Of a DNA stretch of 64,000 bases, positions 10,802-21,048 are shown one piece after another. A model generated the notes under the pieces. The model saw only the letters and a list, made by a program, of their open reading frames with translations, had not been told where the DNA came from and ran no database searches. How positions within the stretch are numbered: the first letter of the stretch is position 1; each line of letters opens with the position of its first letter. Location of the stretch: positions 186,001 through 250,000 of the forward strand of contig CAJQUW010010359.1 of the NCBI GenBank assembly GCA_907163375.1, read 5' to 3'. This DNA comes from Prostheceraeus crozeri (taxonomy: Eukaryota; Platyhelminthes; Polycladida; Euryleptidae). Made by a program: the position numbers and the translations under genes.

Positions 10802-11079
10802 CAGTGCCTGCGTTAAAGCAGTGCCTTCATGGCTAATTCACGCTCTCAACAGATGGTCCGATGCTAGGTGTTCCACACTGCCCCACCTCATATATCATTT
10901 CATTAGAATGTGAATATATACTACAGATAATCGTTTTTGATGGGATTTTTTTGATGGATTGAAGGGACCAGGGCCTACAGCAATCGTCGGACCAGGCATT
11001 TGGAGGTGCTGTGACAGCCATAGAACTTCTTTCACAACAGTACATATCAATGCACAATCATATTCCGCAAAAGCTCATA

Positions 11080-11176
11080 CGTGGGGCAGGAGCGTACAGT
11101 CGTGGGGCAGGGGCGTACATTTCATATTCGTCCGTGGGGCAGGAGTGTACAAGTGGGGCAGGAGCGCACATTTCTT
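11080..11176. repeat. Short tandem array, four copies
   Basis: Four near-identical units built on CGTGGGGCAGGAGCGTACA, 20-31 bp apart. The G-rich core is preserved in every copy while the spacers vary. No coding role is visible. Confidence 0.85.
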
Positions 11177-11215
11177 ATATAAATATATATATTATAAAGA
11201 TATATATATAAATAT

Positions 11216-11224
11216 TATAGATCT

Positions 11225-11296
<72 letters not shown>
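11216..11296. repeat. TA microsatellite
   Basis: A run of about 80 bp of nearly pure TA, preceded by imperfect TA from about 11175. It forms the left border of the Penelope-like element that follows. Confidence 0.95.
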
Positions 11297-11300
<4 letters not shown>

Positions 11301-11483
11301 GAAAAAAGTGAACGCAGTAATCGGTAAAATATAGTAAAATAAGATGAGAACTCAAAGAAAAACTCCAGAATTGCAAGCAAGTAAGCAATGAGCAAATTTC
11401 ATTTTTAGATGTCCTTATAATAAAAAGGGAATTAGAAGATATATACGGATATATATTACAAACCTACAGATAGTCACCAATAT

Positions 11484-12323
11484 TTGAACTTTTCATCGTG
11501 TCATCCACGTGCTGTAAAACGCGCTATACCATATAACCTTGCGCGACGGATATGCGTTATTTGTAGTGATTTATCGACGAGACTAAATCGACTGGAAGAA
11601 TTGAAAACCATTCTATCAAAGCAAGGCTATCCAGTCTCACTAATTAATGATGGAATTTCCAATGCCTTAAAATTAAATCGTTCATTACTTTTGCAGACCA
11701 AACACAAATCGAAAAGTGACAGTGATTCTATAATTCCGTTTGTACATACATATAACCCGAGAAACACGAATGTCTTACCTGTCCTATCATATACCAACTC
11801 AATTCTGCAAAATGATGAAAAAACTAAAGACATTTTCAGAGACAACAAATTTATTAATAGCCGTAGACAATCAAAAAATCTCAAACATATTTTATGTCCT
11901 TCAAAATTTATCACACGCCAAGAAATTCCCATGGTTAAAAGGTGTAAGGATTCCCGGTGTGGAACATGCGAAGTTTTGCTTGAAGGCTGTGAATATAATT
12001 TCAATGGAACTATTTTTAAAATACAAACCTCAATGACATGCTCAACACAAAATGTGATATATGTACTTACCTGCATGGGATGCAATCAATTTTACATTGG
12101 AGAAACAGGCAACACACTACGCGAACGTACTCGAATCCATAAAGAGCAAATTTGTCACCCGCAATACAGGAAAATACGCGTTAGTGGACATATTGATACG
12201 TGTGGAAAAAGAAAATTTAAAATCTTTCCATTCTACAAAGTAAGGTGTGATGACAGCATACTTCGACGTTGTAAAGAACGATTTTTTATAGATAAATTTC
12301 ATCCCACATTGAATAACCTGTGA
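11484..12323 (+). CDS. GIY-YIG endonuclease domain of a Penelope-like element
   Basis: The frame of 279 residues starts with the family linker (SSCHPRAVKRAIPYNLARRI), which joins the reverse transcriptase to the nuclease. It contains a cysteine pair region KRCKDSRCGTCEVLLEGC typical of this linker. The nuclease follows with NVIYVLTCMGCNQFYIGETG (GIY-YIG here as VIYVLTC...FYIGET), the conserved arginine in LRERTRIHKEQI and the C-terminal glutamate/asparagine block ERFFIDKFHPTLNNL. It nicks DNA for target-primed reverse transcription. Start codon position is arbitrary because the true protein began in the lost reverse transcriptase. Confidence 0.9.
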   Translation: MNFSSCHPRAVKRAIPYNLARRICVICSDLSTRLNRLEELKTILSKQGYPVSLINDGISNALKLNRSLLLQTKHKSKSDSDSIIPFVHTYNPRNTNVLPVLSYTNSILQNDEKTKDIFRDNKFINSRRQSKNLKHILCPSKFITRQEIPMVKRCKDSRCGTCEVLLEGCEYNFNGTIFKIQTSMTCSTQNVIYVLTCMGCNQFYIGETGNTLRERTRIHKEQICHPQYRKIRVSGHIDTCGKRKFKIFPFYKVRCDDSILRRCKERFFIDKFHPTLNNL

Positions 12324-12512
12324 CTAACTTACTATGATCCTCCTTGTCTTTTGATATCTCCATACCGTCTCCAAACTATGAAACTTTGATAACTTTGATA
12401 CATGTACATATACATTGATTTCTATTCCTTCTATTTCCTGTTAAAATTTGAATATCGTAAATTGATATATCCCTGCCTCTAAGGCTTAATTGATATTGTT
12501 CCTTGTTCAGCG

Positions 12513-12544
12513 AAGCACCTGAAGATAAGAAAGCGCTTGTGCTT
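12513..12544 (+). ncRNA. Degenerate hammerhead-like motif in a Penelope-like 3' end
   Basis: AAGCAC pairs with GTGCTT as stem I (six pairs), followed by core CTGAAGA and GAAA, and then the palindrome AGCGCT as a possible stem III. Stem II is reduced to three bases between the core boxes. The arrangement suggests a hammerhead that has lost stem II, or a convergent hairpin. Confidence 0.35.
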
Positions 12545-12663
12545 GCAATTCTGGAGTTTTTCTTTGAGTTCTCATCTTATTTTACTATATATATATATAT
12601 GTATTTCAAAGAAAGATCGCCCAGGGTAATATTTTCAAAACCATGTACTCAGCAGTGAGATTT

Positions 12664-12712
12664 TATTCCGGACATGTTTCGGTATTTGAGGTCATACCAT
12701 CATCAGCGTTAC
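12664..12712 (-). ncRNA. Hammerhead ribozyme motif of the Penelope-like element
   Basis: On the - strand the core boxes are CTGATGA (12700-12706) and GAAA (12677-12680). Stem II is GGTAT with ATACC and a loop of eight bases or so. A minimal stem III (AC-AT-GT) is followed by C at the cleavage position. Stem I begins with CG/CG and, after a two-by-two internal loop, continues TGTT with AATA/ATAA-type pairs. All core bases are conserved. Hammerheads are an established feature of Penelope-like termini. Confidence 0.75.
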
Positions 12713-12775
12713 AATCAAATGGTAAAAGCAGATACGAAATGGCTTATATACAAAAATGAAAAACTATGGTGAAAT

Positions 12776-13012
12776 TTACAAATGAAGTCTGATTGGGTGA
12801 GATCCACTCCTCTCGTTAGCAAGTGTGTCAAAGTTGCTTTTGATCAATATCGTTTCTAGAATTTTAGGAAATTTAGTTCTACCGACGATGCTGAAATTCT
12901 CACGTGACGGATTGTGCACGTGCATAGATATCTCTGTAGGGGTCGGTTTACCAGAAATGCGCTCGTTTTTCCGAGTGGCTAAATGGCGTGTTGTAACGCC
13001 AACGTATCGCAT
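12776..13012 (-). CDS. GIY-YIG nuclease, C-terminal domain of the same Penelope-like element
   Basis: A 78-residue frame opens with MRYVGVTTRHLATRKNERI. This corresponds to the YIG half and the conserved arginine helix of GIY-YIG nucleases, here with YVG in place of YIG. It ends with a short basic tail. It lies directly downstream of the reverse transcriptase on the same strand, in a different frame. The GIY half lies in the stretch between the two frames. Confidence 0.7.
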   Translation of the reverse strand: MRYVGVTTRHLATRKNERISGKPTPTEISMHVHNPSRENFSIVGRTKFPKILETILIKSNFDTLANERSGSHPIRLHL

Positions 13013-13041
13013 TTGAGCTCACTCGAAATAGCATCAACGTT

Positions 13042-14064
13042 CTAACAAAAATCAAGGGTTTTCAGAGTTTTGAAAATCAATCTAATTTTCAAGTTTTCAG
13101 GTAACGATTTATTGACAGTATAAATGCGTTTCTTTAGCTCTTCGACACGCTTGCTAAGAAAAGGGACATTCCAGTGAATAAATTTTAGATCATTCTCATG
13201 CTCGGTGTGTCTATTATTCGGCTTGCGTTCAACCTCATCTTTGATTTTCAGCATTAACGTATCAGAGTAGCCATTCAACCGACTGAATTTCAAAATTTCA
13301 TCAATGACGTTATTTTTAATGAATTCGTGAGGGCAAATGCGGAAAGCTCGATAGAATAAAGAGCGGAAAGCCGCTACTTTATTAGAAAAAGGAGCCATTG
13401 CAGACGAAGGAATATACATTCCGGTATTTGTATCTTTAAATGCAAAGGAGACAAATAAATCGCCATGATCAATGGTTACTTTTGTATCTAAAAACCTCAA
13501 GGAATCGTCTGACTGATAATCAACACTAAATTTGATGCTGTTGCTCAACGAATTGATAAACTCAAGAAAATTCTCAATTTCTTTTCTATTGCGAAAAATG
13601 CAAAAACAGTCGTCGACATATCTTTTGTAAAACAGCGGCTGGTTGCCTGAAAAATTTTTGAATTTGCGCTCCATACTGTCTATGGCGAAAGCAGCCATGG
13701 TAGGACCCAGCTTCGAGCCCATAGCCATACCGTCAAACTGAGTATAGAGATTGCCATTAAAAGAAAAAATAATGTTGGTGCACGCTAAACTTAGCAACTC
13801 TTTCAAAGCTGTTCGAGAAAGGTCGAAGTTATCAAAATCAATTAACGTCAAAATATGATCAATGGTTTTGGACACGGGAACGTTACCAAATAAGTTCGTC
13901 ACATCAAAACTGCACATTTCTGCAGTTTCGAATTGAACAAGATCAAACTTTTTGATCTCATCAACGAACTGAAACGTGTCTTTAATGACAAAAGTTTTTG
14001 GTAAGTATGGCTTCAATAGATGACAAAGATACTCCGACAAATTGCTCTTATATGAATCTTTCAT
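13042..14064 (-). CDS. Penelope-like reverse transcriptase
   Basis: A 340-residue frame carries the telomerase-related reverse transcriptase. Visible blocks are SFDVTNLFGNVPVSKTIDHI (motif A, with the first catalytic aspartate), QFDGMAMGSKLGPTMAAFAI (motif B, GMAMGSPLGP in the family), LFYKRYVDDCFCIF (motif C, YVDD) and LRFLDTKVTI (motif D/E). Family proteins are longer at the N-terminus, so the frame is a 5'-truncated copy. The catalytic core looks intact across its whole length. The protein would reverse transcribe its own RNA at a nicked target site. Confidence 0.92.
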   Translation of the reverse strand: MKDSYKSNLSEYLCHLLKPYLPKTFVIKDTFQFVDEIKKFDLVQFETAEMCSFDVTNLFGNVPVSKTIDHILTLIDFDNFDLSRTALKELLSLACTNIIFSFNGNLYTQFDGMAMGSKLGPTMAAFAIDSMERKFKNFSGNQPLFYKRYVDDCFCIFRNRKEIENFLEFINSLSNSIKFSVDYQSDDSLRFLDTKVTIDHGDLFVSFAFKDTNTGMYIPSSAMAPFSNKVAAFRSLFYRAFRICPHEFIKNNVIDEILKFSRLNGYSDTLMLKIKDEVERKPNNRHTEHENDLKFIHWNVPFLSKRVEELKKRIYTVNKSLPENLKIRLIFKTLKTLDFC

Positions 14065-14092
14065 GTTTAGAAAAATATATGTATATATATAA

Positions 14093-15360
14093 ATATCCTA
14101 GCCCTTAAATAGATGTGCGAGCGAGCGACATTCTTCGACAATTTCGAGTGGTGAGCGAGCGGAAAGATGATCATGAGGAAATGAGTGGTAATTGAGCGAA
14201 AGAGGAATTTCATTTCGCTCAAAATCACTGATGATAAATGATTAATCTTCGCTATCTCAAGATGACATCGCATGAATTGAAGTCTGTCTTTAACGAGATT
14301 CTCACCAGAAAATCGACTATCTTAACCCTTAAAGCCTCACTTGGGTCTGTCAGACCAATAATTTCAGTTTAATTGCCTATTATCTAAAAAATGCTCAATG
14401 CTCAGTAATGAAGCTTAGTGACTTTTCGTAACTTCAAATCAACTTTTTCAACTGCACTTACTCGTTCTGCAGCTGTCATTGATTCATCACACGTAGTAGC
14501 ACTGGATCTGAGAGACCCAGTAATCATCTTGCGCTCCATATATATTCAGATTTTGAGGAATGACTTAGCAAACTGACAGGCCAAATTTGACATAGTGAAT
14601 CCACATAATGATATAGGCCTACTGAATAAGCATAAACTATTTTTGCATGAGCATCATCGAGTATTTATTGCTAGGCAGACTAAACATTTAGGCCTACGTA
14701 TTTACAATTTCCACATAAGAGAAGAATAAAGGAAAATATGCGCACCCTAAGCACACTGATAGTGGACATGCGGTAGATAAGTTAATAGGAACTCTATTGG
14801 TTGTTGTGCACAAGCGATTGGTAGTGATGAGAATGCAGCTCCGGTAAAATTTCAGAGCTTTTCATCAAATTACTGTTGAATCATCAATATTTGACTTCTC
14901 TACTGATGCCATGTTGGTATCGCATATATAGAAATGCTGGAATGCGGTGGATATCGCTGCCCAATTCTCCATCCTCTTATAATGATTGAATTCGCGTTTG
15001 CTAGCACATGACCGAATTCGTCTGCCTGCCATCGTCACCCATCGGCTACAAGCGGCTACACGGAAATTAACATTTTATGTGTAATATTTTTCCAGTAGCC
15101 GTCCCATGTGGAAATCGGTCTTAGCACACTGTCCCACTGTCATTAGCAACATTTTTACTGCACAGTCGAAATATGAACTTCGAAATTTTAGTCGAAAAAA
15201 ATCGAAATATGTGCTTTGGCAAGCTGGAAGGATCCGAAGATGCGAATATTCACGCATTAATTGACCTGACATTGGTGGAGCATGCAATGAGAAAGTCAGG
15301 GAACCGTCAGTTTATAAGTACAGATTCTAAGTGGAGACTGATGGCATAAAGAAATATAAA
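14093..15360. other. Intron sequence, no feature seen
   Basis: AT-rich sequence with no supported reading frame or repeat boundaries. Confidence 0.5.
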
Positions 15361-15469
15361 CAGGGCTGCCACTCTTTCGGTTTTAACCGGATTTCCTGGG
15401 GTTTTTTTTCAGAATATACTAAGTAGTGATAAAATGTTTTGCCAAGGAACAAATAATTTGGATTTTTAA

Positions 15470-15780
15470 CTATTTAAGATTTTGAAGGGGCCATTTTGAA
15501 ATTGCGAATGGGCCCTTTAAGTTTGTGAACGGGGCCATATTCTGATTTTGAAAGTGACCCATTAGATTTTGTGAAGCAGCCCTTTGAGATCGTGAACGGC
15601 AACTGCTTTAGTTTTTGAAGAGCTCTTTTTAGGTATGAATAGACCTCTTGAGATTGTAAAGAGCCTATAGATTGAGACCGGGACCCTTAAAGATAAGATC
15701 ATGTGGTGCCTTTTTACATTATGTAGGGCTCTTCAAAATTGTCAACGGGCTATGCAGATCGTTAGGGGACCCCAAAAACC
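15470..15780. repeat. Degenerate minisatellite, unit about 30 bp
   Basis: Roughly ten diverged units built on a GGGCCCTTTGAGATTGTGAA-like word follow one another. The copies differ by many substitutions and small indels, which points to an old array inside the transposon. Confidence 0.6.
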
Positions 15781-16998
15781 TTGTAATTTTTAAGGGCGAT
15801 AAAATTCCAAGCAGATACTTTCTAAAAATCTGCTTGACGCTTGAGCAGAGGATTTTTCTACAAGGAAGTCAGTGACTCTTTCGTCGATCTTGAAGAAACA
15901 GGAGCAAACGCAAGTAATCGAGCTTCGAAATAAGAAATAAATTTAGGTGGTAATGCTTGACGAAAAAGTTGTAGCGTTATTATGGATTCTATCATGAATT
16001 GAGTTCTGATTGCTTTGATGCTCTCCAAAACGTTTCTTTCAAAAATCGTCTACCGGAAAGCATGAAAGAAAAATCTACCAAAAAGTTTCGGGAGCACAAA
16101 GGAGTGATGAAAGAATATTTTGTACGATCACTTGTTGCAAAAGCAACCTTAATCAAATACCTTTTATATTCTTGTTTAAAAGCCGAAAGTTGTTCTTAGA
16201 TGTCATTGTTTTTTATTACATATATTTGAAATACAAGAGATTTGATACAAGAGAGCAAGGTTTGATTTGAATCATTGTGGGAGCTACAAGCACTGATGAA
16301 GTTTGTTCAGGCTGAACTGCAAGTGTTTTTTTGACTTTTTAGCCGCCATCACTTCAGTAAATCATCAACTTATTCCACAGACCATCGGTAGGTGGATGTA
16401 CTTGGAAATCCGGCAGCTCACCTTCGTGCTTGTTTGCAAATTTCAAATTTTGGAGACGAGCTCTAGAGAATGAGATTTGAACTGCATGCATTTCATTAAT
16501 TGTAGATGTCTGTATTTCGAATGAGAATTTGTTTGCATGTGAGCTCTTTACAGGTATACTGCACTGATGATTGCTAAAAATCCAGAAACGTCAGTATTTT
16601 CCGTAATGGATTGTATCAAATGCTGTTCTCATCTCATTTCAGATTAAATAGTATAGTAAGTTGCATGACTTCAGTAATGTGTAATATTTGGGCACAATAT
16701 AGAACTCAGTTTTCTCATATTGAGCAAATGCGATAGTTTTTAGCAGTCAATTTATTCTGTGTGACATTGATTAAAAATTATGTTTATGTAACGTGATGGG
16801 TTCTCACAGTGATCATTTCAAAGTTGTTGATGCTATAGCAATTAGCTGCTCAATGATTAATTTCTGTAAGTTAATTACGATTTCAAAGGAAAACAGTTGA
16901 TAACACTAGTACCATTATAATACTTATTTTCTATTTGTTCTCTGTTTGCCCGAACACAATCTAATTCTTCGGCCAACAGCGCAAGAGCATATCTCCAC

Positions 16999-17461
16999 TC
17001 AATCGCTCGTCTGGTGTAAAACGGTGCAAATCTTTGTTTTCCAGTTCATCCAAATGCATAGGATGACTCTAATACACCATTTCTTAAACGTGCACAAAAG
17101 AAAAAAGTCATAAGACATTGAAGATTCAGGAAAAAAGTTGTTTAAATAATTTACGATGGGTCTGAAGTAGTTCGCTTGCATTCCATCCTGCATGAAGATA
17201 CTCCCATCCTTTATGACATTCGGTATGTTTTTATACAGCATAGAAAGGAAGATTCAACCACACATTCTCGATTTCTCGAAAGAATAATGGCTCCCCTAAA
17301 GAAAATTGCTTAAGAAAATGCCTGCCCAAGCATTTAGACCGCGCTGACCATGGATTTTGTATGAAAATGTTTGCTGTGACAAGACCGCTCTGCTGAAGCA
17401 GTCTTCCATAAGTCGAACAGCTGAACAGCAATTTACTAGTGTTTTCATGAAAATTCTTCAT
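16999..17461 (-). pseudogene. Decayed DDE transposase-like segment
   Basis: Two - strand frames read like a broken DDE transposase. One contains GSIFMQDGMQANYFRPIVNY, resembling the 'FQQDGAPPHxxxxVRxxLxxxFP' block that holds the second catalytic aspartate in mariner-like proteins, followed by SYDFFLLCTFKKW, resembling 'LDFFLWGxLKxxVY'. The upstream frame (17231-17461) has no clear homology. This is a mariner-like signal inside an element with hAT-like ends, so it may be a separate older insertion. Confidence 0.5.
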
Positions 17462-17657
17462 AATAAGGACGGGATCTTACACAGGTAGAGGGGTATTTGT
17501 AGTACACTCTGTCTAACCTTCGAAAACGGTTTACTTTGAGGGGCCCACGACTACGCAATTTTTTTGGGGAGGGGCATTCCGGTTTTTATTTTTGATAAGA
17601 GTGGCAGCCCTGAAATAAGGCAGCTGAACAGTTTGAAAATTTTCTTCGTAATGTTCC

Positions 17658-19147
17658 CAGAGTTGGAAAAGTCGGAATTGGAATCGACGATATTTAAATC
17701 TACTGGAATTGGAATTCACTTTGATAAACCTCAATTCCACTTTTCGATAGACCTGTGATAAATCTATTTGTACAAACATTGAAATCACAGTACTCGGCCG
17801 GCGTGTTAACTGCACGCAGAGATAAGAGAGAGATCGACGGAGGTAGCTCTATTCTATTGTTGAATAAAGGGTGTTTTTTGTGACTTCGATGGGCCTACAG
17901 CCCCGGACAATGTTATTTCAGCGATTAATCAAACAATGAAAAGACAATCATCTTTGTTCAATCTGTTATTTAGTTATTTATCAAGTAAGATAATTAATCA
18001 AAATAAAGCAATTGTTGAATTTAGTGCTTGATAGGATAAGCACAAAAATTGGAGATTTACTTAATTGTTGTACACACGAAAAACAATTGGTTTTGAAAGA
18101 GGAAAATTAACGCTGCATTAAGGGCAGCAACCCTGTCAGTTCAAATCATACTATAGACAGTTAATTAATTATTCAATTACATGAACTATTATTCAACTTC
18201 CAATCACAACAATTAACAATATTAATTTTAAAGACCATAGTTTTGTAGATGCGATACGCAACGATAAAAGAAAAACTACACTTACAGTTCACTTTTTGAT
18301 GTTGAATTCACTTCAGTTCGATCAGACTCACTTATGCCAAAATAATATCATAAATATCAGTGTCACTTATACCGTCAATCTTCAATCGCGCTCGCCGATG
18401 TGTTGCCGTATGCGCTGTTGTGTTGCTGTTGGTAGTTGTTGTTGTGTCAATTTCTCATCGTTTCTAATTTATGGAAAATTTTTGAGACTTGACGATACAA
18501 CCCCTTTCTTTTGAAAACTGAAAGAGTTTCCTTTAATCTCTGCTCGTTAGCTTTCGACCCGACCACATTTCGCTCTTATCACGGAATTTTTTATCTCTTT
18601 TTTAACATGGACCATTAATCAGATTTCATGATATCATTTTTATCGTCGTTTTTTTCTTTCATCAACAATCACGTTGTTCGCACACTGAATTTCTTTCTTC
18701 TGTCAGTTTATTAATCGATTTATTCGCATCTCATCTCTCTCACTCTCTCAGCGTTTGATTCTTTGCTGACCGTTAACTTTCTTTTCTTTTTTTCACGAGA
18801 TATTGAATATCTCGTTTACGAAACGAAAATGGCGTAGGCTGACCGGTTACATATATACTTGTACACAAGAAATATGAACTATGAGCATGAAAACGCACAT
18901 AGGAACGACGCAGGGAACGGAGCACAGGAACAACGAGGATAGAATAAGGGCGCATGGGTTAGATTGAAACGAACAAACGTTAGGTACATTAACATATGAC
19001 ACTATACGCGAAATGCAATTATCGGAATTAAATCTTTTTGTGGAATTGGAATTGAATTGAACTGTTTCGACTGGAATTGGATTTGGAATTGAAATTTCTG
19101 CTCCGGAATTGGAATTAAAAAATTTCAGTGGAATTTTTCCAGCTCTG
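17658..19147 (-). mobile_element. hAT-type MITE, complete copy
   Basis: The ends are CAGAGTTGGAAAA (17658) and TTTTTCCAGCTCTG (19147). The flanking eight bases are AATGTTCC (17650-17657) and ATTGTTCC (19148-19155), a target duplication with one mismatch. The interior matches the reverse complement of 45631-48361 outside its inner insertion. AATTCC-rich subterminal zones lie at both ends. No transposase is visible in 1490 bp. The nearness of the TSD copies suggests moderate age. Confidence 0.9.
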
Positions 19148-19159
19148 ATTGTTCCTATT

Positions 19160-19778
19160 GAACTTGCACAATTCATATGGTGCAATTGTCAAAGAATAAT
19201 GTATTTGTCAAGAAATTCAGAAAAAAAGTAAGTATGTAAAGCATATGACTCACGCTGCTTGGCTAACTGATAAGGCTTTATATCATTTCATCAAACTGTC
19301 GTGAGGCTGTTGAACGAGGAAGAACTTCATCATAACCGCAACCTGAAAATATTTTGTCATTAATATCAACGCGCTATGAATCAAGCTTATATTGATCAAT
19401 AGAAAATTAAAGACACTTACGATGTTAAAGAAAAGAGTTGGAGAATATAATAAATAAATATAATAATTAGTAAAATAATATATAATATAATTAAATATAA
19501 TAAATATAAATTTTTGATATCAACGCAAAAGTAATTACTAGCAGGTGTTTTGCGGTATTTTAACTACTGTTCCCGAGGAGATGTGAAGATTATTGCAAAC
19601 AATTTAAAAATAGAGAAATTAATTAATTAAAAATCAAATTTCAATTAAAAAAATGAAAATTTCTTTTCATCCCTTTACTTCGCAAAATCATGACATCATT
19701 TACAACCGCTGCCTCAATATTCTTTTATATCTATTTCATAACCATTATGTCGATTCATCGTATGCATTATAATTTCAG
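19160..19778. other. End of the large intron
   Basis: AT-rich intron sequence with many TAAATA repeats near 19440-19510, ending in the AATTTCAG acceptor of the next nuclear receptor exon. No other feature seen. Confidence 0.55.
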
Positions 19779-20108
19779 ATGTCGCTATACGATGGGGAAG
19801 TATTCAGTCCCCCTAAAAATCTTCCAGAACAAGTTGGTTCAATGCCCGTCTCAGACTGGGTTCGACTCATCCGCCTGAGAAGAGATTTTCTGTCATATTT
19901 CCAACGACAAAAAATTGATTCAACTCTTGTTATTGAACTCAATGCGATGACACAGACGCACTCGACTAGCTTGGATTTAGACGACATTAATCATATGCTA
20001 GTATGCATGAAAATTGCTGAACCCATGGTTATGGGATTTATCGAATTCATGAAAACTATACCTGAGTTTTGTTCTTATACTTTAGAAGAACAGAAATGCA
20101 TGGTCATG
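19779..20108 (+). CDS. Nuclear receptor, first ligand-binding domain exon
   Basis: A 330-bp exon between AATTTCAG and GTAAGT, starting and ending on codon boundaries. It reads 110 residues beginning MSLYDGEVFSPPKNLPEQVG. The C-terminal part, VMGFIEFMKTIPEFCSYTLE followed by EQK, is the ligand-binding domain signature of nuclear receptors (helix 3 to helix 4: F-(A/F)K-xxPxFxxLxxxDQ). The stretch LDLDDINHMLVCMKIAEPMV forms the preceding helix. The ATG at its start fits the incoming phase and is probably an internal methionine rather than the start of translation. It continues in frame in the exon at 30771. The protein would be a ligand-regulated transcription factor. Confidence 0.85.
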
Positions 20109-20279
20109 GTAAGTATGTTGTTCAAAATATTTTGGTAGTACAGTACTTTCATATCGAGCAGTATTTTCCATTTTTCTGGTATTTAAACTCTAGAACTACA
20201 ATATGGTTAATGAATATCAGTCCAATATGACTATATGACTGCAATCTGACCCATGGAAGTTAAAGATCAACAAAGGATG

Positions 20280-20583
20280 GTTGGTGACTGCAGAACGGAG
20301 AATGATCCGTAGCAACATGTGTGTACGAGTATCTTTGAAGGACAGGTTCGTTTCCTCGATACTTCCCAAACACCTTGGAGAAGAAGAAATCAAGACTGTT
20401 TTGAAAAGCAACCATCTTAAATGGTTTGTGGTTGGGCATGGTCTACATTGGTCACAAGATAACTGGGTCAAGTGGACCGTCCAGAGATTGCGAGGCTTGA
20501 ACCTTGTGGACGCAATTGTGGAGAAATCCATTTGGAAAATGTGTTCTTCCGTACGAAGAATGAATAATGGACGTAAACCGAAA
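20280..20583 (+). mobile_element. LINE C-terminal fragment
   Basis: The frame contains ERRMIRSNMCVRVSLKDRFV and LKWFVVGHGLHWSQDNWVK. This matches the usual C-terminal block of RTE-like LINE proteins (RMxRxMCGVSLxDR...LRWFGHVxR...DWV). It lies inside the nuclear receptor intron, lacks the reverse transcriptase and is 5'-truncated in the usual LINE manner. Confidence 0.7.
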
Positions 20584-21048
20584 TAGTAAAAATGCACATT
20601 TTATAAAGTTCACATATCAACCAATTTTTACATCAGGTCTCAGTATTAAAGTCACAATTGAAGAACTACACAAAATGAAGGACGTCGAAAATATGAAGAT
20701 TTTCTGTGGTTTGTATGGTCGTTCATTAATGATTGTCGATTGTGATGCTTCGCTAGCAGTGCTTCAGCAGTCGTGTCTGGATGTACCCTGTCCTCTACTA
20801 GAATTTTGACACTGTTGCTTTAATGGCGCACGTAGACCTGTGTGCATTGTGCATCGATATTAGAACAGTGGTCTCCCTTAGTTAAAAGTAATAAGCTTAA
20901 TACTACGACAGGGTGTATAACGACTTGAAAACCGGGGAAAACCTGGAAAAGTCAGGGAAAAATAGTTTGACTGGAAAAGTCAGGGAAATTGGCATTTCGA
21001 CCTGGAAATTTCCAGGTTTGATTGTAAGCGTGGAAAAAAGCTGGATTT

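Larger units (their letters stand above)
11329..12590 (+). mobile_element. Penelope-like element, 5'-truncated, with inverted terminal arms
   Basis: The arm at 11329-11380 is the reverse complement of 12541-12590. Between them lie the very end of a reverse transcriptase (words like QISFLDVLIIK near 11393) and a complete linker plus GIY-YIG nuclease. Penelope-like elements are retroelements that pair a telomerase-like reverse transcriptase with a GIY-YIG endonuclease, and their copies often have a partial inverted terminal repeat next to a truncated 5' end, as here. TA microsatellites flank both sides. Most of the reverse transcriptase is missing, so the copy is dead. Confidence 0.85.
12588..14075 (-). 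mobile_element. Second Penelope-like element, opposite strand
   Basis: The element is read right to left: reverse transcriptase (13042-14064), GIY-YIG nuclease (12776-13012), then a 3' region with a hammerhead (12664-12712), ending at a TA microsatellite (12585-12605). TA-rich sequence also sits at the 5' border (14070-14092). The coding region is broken at about one place between the two domains. The N-terminal part is missing. It differs in sequence from the element at 11329-12590, so two Penelope lineages meet tail to tail here. Confidence 0.85.
15361..17612. mobile_element. hAT-type element with CAGGGCTGCCACTCTT ends
   Basis: The termini are inverted repeats: CAGGGCTGCCACTCTT at 15361 and its reverse complement ending at 17612. 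The CAGGG start is common in hAT transposons. No convincing eight-base target duplication could be seen, so the flanks may have drifted. The interior holds a degenerate minisatellite (15470-15780) and decayed transposase-like segments on the - strand (16999-17461). Confidence 0.65.

Noticed and set aside
11216-11296. Protein frames made of repeated Tyr-Ile
   Set aside because: They are translations of the TA microsatellite.
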